DNA of 8,484 bases from Candidatus Desantisiibacteriota bacterium (GTDB lineage Bacteria > JACRDZ01), in NCBI GenBank assembly GCA_016209155.1, contig JACQWU010000114.1:1-8484 (forward strand). Reading direction: 5' to 3'. Under the pieces are notes generated by a model that was not told where the DNA came from, searched no databases, and saw only the letters and a list, made by a program, of their open reading frames with translations. This document shows positions 4,411 to 8,484 of the stretch, one piece after another. Made by a program: the position numbers and the translations under genes. Numbering within the stretch: position 1 is the stretch's first letter; each line of letters opens with the position of its first letter.

Positions 4411-7400
4411 ATGTTCAAAAATTGTGTAATAAAAAATTTTGTTATTTTGTTGGTAAATTTATTAGTAAGAGCTAAGGGCTGGCATAATAAAAAAGATAAA
4501 ATATTATTGAGAGTTAGAGACTATACCAGAAGACGTTATATCTGGGCATTCAAATTAAGCTTTTTTTTATTTTTCATATCAATAAATTTTGTTTTTGCTG
4601 GTTCATGGCAAACAGGATTTGTGGATGCGCCTAAATATTTTAGTGATATGTCTCAAAGAAGTATTGCAATAGATAAAATTACAAATAATCCGCATATTGT
4701 TTATGGAGGATATAACCTTTATCATGCATATTATAATGGTTCTTCATGGCAATATGAAATAATAGATAATGATAGTGGCGTTGGTAAATATGCATCTATA
4801 GTGATGGATTCAAATAATAAAATCCATATCAGCTATTCTGGAAATAATTGTTTAAAATATGCGACAAATGCATCAGGAACATGGACAACTACTATTGTGG
4901 ATAGCATTAAATATGAATATGTTGGAGAATATACCTCCATAGCCGTTGATTCGAACGATAAAATTCATATTAGCTATTATGATGATTCTAACAATGATTT
5001 AAAATATGCGACAAATGAATCTGGCTTGTGGATTATTACTACTGTTGATAGTTACGGATATGTTGGACAATATACCTCCATAGCCGTTGATTCAAACGAT
5101 AAAATTCATATAAGTTATTATGATGATTCTAACAATGATTTAAAATATGCGACAAATGAATCTGGTTCATGGGTTACAACTACTGTTGACAGTTATGGAT
5201 ATACCGGACAATATAGCTCCATAGCTATAGATACAAATAATAAGATTCATATTAGCTATTATTATGATATGCCTTATGGTAATTCCAATAATCCACAAAG
5301 ATATAAACTAAAATATGCGACAAATGAATCTGGAACATGGACTATTACTACTGTGGATGGAGACGGACGTGTTGGAAAATTTAGCTCCATAGCTATAGAT
5401 ACAAATAATAAGGTTCATATTAGCTATTATTACGTAGGAAATGATTATGAAAATTATCGTGATTTTAGTTATAACGATTTAAAATATGCAACAAATAAAT
5501 CAGGTTCATGGATTACTACTACTGTGGATAGTAACATGGAAGTAGGGAGATATACCTCCATAGCCATTGATTCAAATGATAAAGTTCATATAAGTTATTA
5601 TGATGATTCTAACAAAGATTTAAAATATGTGACAAACGCGTCAGATTCGTGGGTTAGAACTACTGCTGACAGTTATGAATATGTTGGAGAATATAACTCC
5701 ATAGCCGTTGATTCAAAAGAATATAACTCCATAGCCGTTGATTCAAACGATAAAATTCATATAAGTTATTATGATGATTCTAACAAAGATTTAAAATATG
5801 CGACAAATTCATCAGGCTTGTGGATTACAACTACTGTTGACAGTTATGGATATGTTGGACAATATACCTCCATAGCCGTTGATTCAAACGATAAAATTCA
5901 TATAAGTTATTATGATGATTCTAACAATGATTTAAAATATGCGACAAACGCATCAGGTTCATGGGTTACAACTACTGTTGATAGCATTAATGGATCTGTT
6001 GGAAAATATACCTCCATAGACATTGATTCAAATGATAAAGTTCATATTAGCTACTGTGATAATACTAATAGAAATTTAAAATATGCAACAAATAAATCTG
6101 GGAGCTGGGGCACAAGTACTGTAGATAGTAATAATGGATATTATGCAGAATATACCTCAATAGTCGTAGATTTAAACAATATGGTACATATAAGCTATAA
6201 TGATTTTTTTAATGCAGATTTAATATATGCGACAAATGAATCTGGAAGCTGGATTACTACTATTGTGGATAATACTTGGATTACTGGAATTAAATCCTCA
6301 ATATCTATAGATAAAAACAATAAAATTCATATCAGTTATTGCGCTAGCGACTATTTAAAATATGCAACAAAAAATTCTGAATTATGGAGTACAGCTGATG
6401 TGGATAAAATTGGATATAATGGTTATACCTCTATAGCAATAGATTCAAATAATAGAATTTATATCAGCTATTTTGATTTGAGTAACTATAATTTAAAATA
6501 CGCAACAAAAGAAGCTAATATTCCACCAATCGCAAATGCAGGCACTGACCAAAATGTTAATGTTGGAACCAAAGTTATATTAAATGGCTCAAGCAGCAAT
6601 GACCCTAATGGAGATAATATTACATATTTATGGACGCAAATAAGCGGAGCTAATATAACATTATCAAATTCAAGTTCAGTATCCCCGACATTTTCACCAA
6701 ATTCCGCGGATATTTATATTTTTCAACTTATTGTAAATGATGGAAAAACTAATAGCTCTCCAGATACTGTTACAATAACTGTTAATACTATTCCAAACAA
6801 TTCCCCGGTAGCAAACAATGATAATATAATAACAAATGAAGATACTGCAACTATAATTAACGCGCTTTCAAATGACACAGATGCAGATGGTGATACATTA
6901 GTCATAACAGGAATTACACAAGGTACAAAAGGTGTTGCGGTAAATAATAACGATGGAGGAACTGTAACCTATACACCAATTCCTAACCTTAATGGAGCAG
7001 ACAGCTTTACATATATAATAAGCGATGGTAAAGGTGGATATGATACAGGAATTGTGCAAGTAACAATCACGGCAATAAATGATATTCCAGTTGCCAATTC
7101 CGGCGCGGATCAAACAGTGAATATCGGAATGCCGGCTACACTGAACGGTGCGAATAGCACTGATCCTGACGGAGATATCCTGACATATGCATGGACGCAG
7201 GTAAGTGGAACGAATGTTACATTATCAAATCCAAATTCCGTATCCCCAGTATTCACCTCGGATTCAGCAGGTTCTTATGAATTCCAGCTAATTGTAAATG
7301 ATGGACAAACGAATAGCGCACCAGATAAAGTGATGATTACTGTTAATAATATTTCTATAATAAATAATCCGCCAACCGCTAATGCCGGAAAAGATCAAAC

Positions 7401-7821
7401 TGTTAAAATTGGAACACAAGTTACATTAGATGGCTCAGCAAGCAACGATCCTGATAAAGATACAATTACATATTCATGGACACAAACAAGCGGACCAACA
7501 GTAACATTATCAAACTTAAATACCGTATCCTCGACATTCACTCCTGGCTCAGCTGGTACGTATGAATTTCAGCTTATTGTAAATGACGGACAAGTTAATA
7601 GCACACCTGACACAGTAACCATCGCTGTTAATAGTGGAACCGTGAATACCCCTGCTGCTTCTGCCGGAGGCGGGAAAAAGGGATGCATTATTACAAATAC
7701 AATTAAAAATAAAACCGCTGTTAGTTTTATTAATTCAATAAAAGATAAATATTTATTACAAAACGAATTTGCAAGGGTGATGCTTGAATTCTATTATAAG
7801 ATTACAACTAAATTGGAATAA
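4411..7821 (+). CDS. Large secreted repeat protein: propeller-like repeats, PKD/cadherin-like domains and degenerate CFI-box-type C-terminal tail
   Basis: The 1136-residue protein starts at an ATG with a strong AAAGGAG site. Residues 1-46 form an unusually long basic N-region containing TRRRYIW, followed by a hydrophobic core (FFLFFISINFVFA, 51-63) and a plausible cleavage after A63. Residues about 81-702 hold about 13 repeats of about 47 residues with the pattern VGxYTSIAxDSNDKIHISYY / DDSNNDLKYATN / SGSWxTTTVDS, a beta-propeller-like architecture. Two repeats (about 265-377) carry loop insertions. Then come a PKD/REJ-like domain (705-791), a cadherin-like domain with NEDT and SFTYIISDGKGG (799-888), and two more PKD-like domains (893-978, 987-1073), each with DP(D/N)GD or DPDKD, YxWTQ and FQLIVNDG. 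A GGGKKGC linker and the tail CIITNTI...DKYLLQNEFARVMLEFYYK resemble the CFI-box C-terminal sorting module. It probably acts outside the cell in adhesion or binding; the ligand is unknown. Confidence 0.85.
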   Translation: MFKNCVIKNFVILLVNLLVRAKGWHNKKDKILLRVRDYTRRRYIWAFKLSFFLFFISINFVFAGSWQTGFVDAPKYFSDMSQRSIAIDKITNNPHIVYGGYNLYHAYYNGSSWQYEIIDNDSGVGKYASIVMDSNNKIHISYSGNNCLKYATNASGTWTTTIVDSIKYEYVGEYTSIAVDSNDKIHISYYDDSNNDLKYATNESGLWIITTVDSYGYVGQYTSIAVDSNDKIHISYYDDSNNDLKYATNESGSWVTTTVDSYGYTGQYSSIAIDTNNKIHISYYYDMPYGNSNNPQRYKLKYATNESGTWTITTVDGDGRVGKFSSIAIDTNNKVHISYYYVGNDYENYRDFSYNDLKYATNKSGSWITTTVDSNMEVGRYTSIAIDSNDKVHISYYDDSNKDLKYVTNASDSWVRTTADSYEYVGEYNSIAVDSKEYNSIAVDSNDKIHISYYDDSNKDLKYATNSSGLWITTTVDSYGYVGQYTSIAVDSNDKIHISYYDDSNNDLKYATNASGSWVTTTVDSINGSVGKYTSIDIDSNDKVHISYCDNTNRNLKYATNKSGSWGTSTVDSNNGYYAEYTSIVVDLNNMVHISYNDFFNADLIYATNESGSWITTIVDNTWITGIKSSISIDKNNKIHISYCASDYLKYATKNSELWSTADVDKIGYNGYTSIAIDSNNRIYISYFDLSNYNLKYATKEANIPPIANAGTDQNVNVGTKVILNGSSSNDPNGDNITYLWTQISGANITLSNSSSVSPTFSPNSADIYIFQLIVNDGKTNSSPDTVTITVNTIPNNSPVANNDNIITNEDTATIINALSNDTDADGDTLVITGITQGTKGVAVNNNDGGTVTYTPIPNLNGADSFTYIISDGKGGYDTGIVQVTITAINDIPVANSGADQTVNIGMPATLNGANSTDPDGDILTYAWTQVSGTNVTLSNPNSVSPVFTSDSAGSYEFQLIVNDGQTNSAPDKVMITVNNISIINNPPTANAGKDQTVKIGTQVTLDGSASNDPDKDTITYSWTQTSGPTVTLSNLNTVSSTFTPGSAGTYEFQLIVNDGQVNSTPDTVTIAVNSGTVNTPAASAGGGKKGCIITNTIKNKTAVSFINSIKDKYLLQNEFARVMLEFYYKITTKLE
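4651..6516 (+). repeat. About 13 tandem coding repeats of about 141 bp
   Basis: The repeats encode the propeller-like units of the surface protein. Most are diverged, but some DNA stretches are nearly or fully identical. For example, 5056-5156 equals 5848-5948 over 101 bases, an offset of 792 nt (264 codons). A 30-bp tandem duplication (5689-5718 and 5719-5748, 29/30 identical) adds ten residues, EYNSIAVDSK then EYNSIAVDSN, inside one repeat. Confidence 0.85.
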
Positions 7822-7870
7822 GAATATTGTTTTAGTAAACCAATAATGATGGAAATAAAAATTATGATTA

Positions 7871-7909
7871 TTTATAAATTTATATTAAACATAAGCCGCA
7901 TTTTTTGGT
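7871..7909. repeat. Imperfect direct repeat, copy 1, at the 3' end of the MNT remnant
   Basis: TTTATAAATTTATATTAAA (7871-7889) recurs with one change at 8130-8148, and both copies run on to a similar GC(A)TTTT..GGT ending. The two copies bracket the nucleotidyltransferase remnant. The sequence is AT-rich, so chance similarity cannot be ruled out. Confidence 0.35.
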
Positions 7910-8056
7910 ACTTTTGTTTCATCAGAAACAATTTTAATAATCTGAGCCTTCCGTAAAATCACCTCTTGCATGCGAACCAAATAGAATAATTTGTTTAATA
8001 TGTTTTTTTAATTTTTGCCTAACACTTTGAGCAAATTCTTTGGATATTTTATCCAT
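7885..8056 (-). pseudogene. Frameshifted MNT-type nucleotidyltransferase remnant
   Basis: An ATG at 8056, preceded by AGGGG at close spacing, opens 40 codons including QKLKKHIKQIILFGSHARGD then FTEGSDY, ending in TAA at 7934-7936. LFGSxARGDxxxGSDYD is the catalytic signature of minimal nucleotidyltransferases (MNT/KNTase-like, including MenA/MNT antitoxins of HEPN-MNT pairs). The second aspartate expected after SDY is lost. In a shifted frame the DNA continues as KIVSDETKVPKNAAYV and stops at 7885-7887. Family members run about 95-140 residues, so the gene is both frameshifted and truncated, and no HEPN partner is visible. It explains part of the long gap after the surface protein gene. Confidence 0.75.
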
Positions 8057-8129
8057 ATGCACCCCTGATTCATAAAATTAATATTTTTTTATTCATTAAA
8101 ACTAACTTACAATTATAATTATATCATAA

Positions 8130-8167
8130 TTTATAAATTTACATTAAATAATAAACTACATTTTGGT
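8130..8167. repeat. Imperfect direct repeat, copy 2, upstream of the MNT remnant
   Basis: TTTATAAATTTACATTAAA (8130-8148) matches 7871-7889 at 18 of 19 bases, followed by a similar ACATTTTGGT ending that runs into the 35-bp repeat at 8161. Confidence 0.35.
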
Positions 8168-8195
8168 TTAAATCCTGTTAATCCTGTCAGATATT
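8161..8195. repeat. 35-bp dispersed repeat, copy 2 (inverted relative to 842-876)
   Basis: The reverse complement matches 842-876 at 33 of 35 bases, with 25 identical. It contains the doubled unit AATCCTGTTAATCCTGTCAG. It sits 18 nt before a REP-like hairpin, as copy 1 also sits near one. Confidence 0.75.
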
Positions 8196-8212
8196 CTTTG
8201 ATTAAAAATTAT

Positions 8213-8236
8213 CGCCGACAGGAGTCGGCTCCCACC
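8213..8236. repeat. REP-like hairpin (GCCGAC-AGGA-GTCGGC with CTCCCACC tail)
   Basis: A perfect 6-bp stem (8214-8219 with 8224-8229) closes a 4-nt loop and is followed by TCCCACC. On the minus strand it reads GGTGGGAGCCGACTCCTGTC, which has the same overall form as classic REP elements (GTGGGAGC followed by an inverted repeat). It is GC-rich within AT-rich DNA. Confidence 0.55.
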
Positions 8237-8318
8237 TTTTATTCCGGATTGCATGGATTATGTTTGTATAAAAAATATTAAATTTGGGTCATTGTATCAG
8301 TTGGTCGAAAATTGACAG

Positions 8319-8337
8319 GCGGGACGACTGTCCTACC
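8319..8337. repeat. REP-like hairpin, copy 2 (GCGGGAC-N4-GTCCTACC)
   Basis: GGAC (8322-8325) and GTCC (8330-8333) pair around the 4-nt loop GACT, within GGCGGGAC...GTCCTACC. The stem and flanks match the element at 785-801. Confidence 0.5.
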
Positions 8338-8374
8338 GGGGAATTATTGGTTTTTTAGGATGCCATCTGCTTAG

Positions 8375-8484
8375 CTGTATTTTCTTTATAGGATTATTGA
8401 GAAGGCTGATATTCTTGCGGCCATTTCCACGGATTATAATTTAAAAGCTAACGGCGTTAAATCTGATGTTACAAGTGGGATAGA
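8375..8484 (+). CDS. Possible partial ORF running off the window end
   Basis: From after a TAG at 8372-8374 the plus strand stays open to the window end, encoding RIIEKADILAAISTDYNLK then ANGVKSDVTSGI. Composition and codons look coding-like, but there is no ATG, GTG or TTG start and no ribosome site, so it may be an internal fragment of a broken gene. I do not recognise the family. The rest of 8237-8374 shows only the REP-like hairpin. Confidence 0.3.
   Translation, partial: MYFLYRIIEKADILAAISTDYNLKANGVKSDVTSGI

Noticed and set aside
4651-6516. CRISPR-like interpretation of the regular repeats
   Set aside because: The repeats of about 141 bp are contiguous coding sequence in one open frame with no spacer structure, so they are protein repeats.
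6723-7113. Minus-strand ORFs of 60 and 71 codons
   Set aside because: They are antisense to the PKD and cadherin-like domain DNA and arise from its codon pattern.
7829-7847. Possible terminator hairpin after the surface protein gene (ATTGTTTTA...TAAACCAAT)
   Set aside because: The arms have a mismatch, almost no loop and no T-tract follows, so a stable intrinsic terminator is not supported.

Overview
The window is AT-rich bacterial DNA with low coding density. It holds small toxin-antitoxin modules, broken gene fragments, intergenic repeats and one large secreted repeat protein. This is typical of an accessory region in a genome with much gene decay, probably from an uncultured bacterial lineage. 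The sequence alone does not fix the phylum. Sigma-70-type promoters (TTGACA/TATAAT) and Shine-Dalgarno sites (AAAGGAG, AAAGGA, AAGGG) are easy to see.

Layout. (1) 75-661, minus: a DUF433 antitoxin and DUF5615 PIN-like toxin pair, overlapping by ATGA and driven by a good promoter at 724-752. (2) About 780-1090: repeats, the orphan C-terminal end of an ABC-2 permease on the plus strand (938-1042), and a short MacB-type permease tail on the minus strand (1061-1087). (3) 1077-2647, minus: a hipB-hipS-hipT (HipBST-type) operon behind a perfect 10-bp inverted repeat that overlaps a TATAAT box. Its kinase gene is broken twice. A frameshift separates the translationally coupled start (2140) from the rest, and the kinase catalytic half is replaced in frame by the C-terminal part of a GHKL ATPase/STAS-like (DUF4325) protein. 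(4) 2743 to about 2960, minus: a decayed macB pseudogene ending in a second copy of the same MacB tail, so the hip module lies between two MacB tails in the same orientation. (5) 2986-4116, minus: an intact AAA+ ATPase of the DUF4143 type, with a consensus promoter overlapped by an inverted repeat. (6) 4217-7821, plus: a promoter, a small possible ORF, then a 1136-residue exported protein. It has a signal sequence, about 13 propeller-like repeats of about 47 residues, four Ig/PKD/cadherin-like domains and a degenerate CFI-box-like C-terminal sorting tail. (7) 7822-8484: a frameshifted MNT-type nucleotidyltransferase remnant, REP-like hairpins, an inverted copy of a 35-bp repeat also found at 842-876, and a possible partial ORF leaving the window.

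The two intact functional units besides the surface protein are the DUF433/DUF5615 pair and the DUF4143 ATPase. HipB and HipS look intact, but their kinase partner does not. The main points of interest are the HipT::STAS chimera with its frameshift and flanking MacB tails, and the recent internal DNA duplications in the surface protein.
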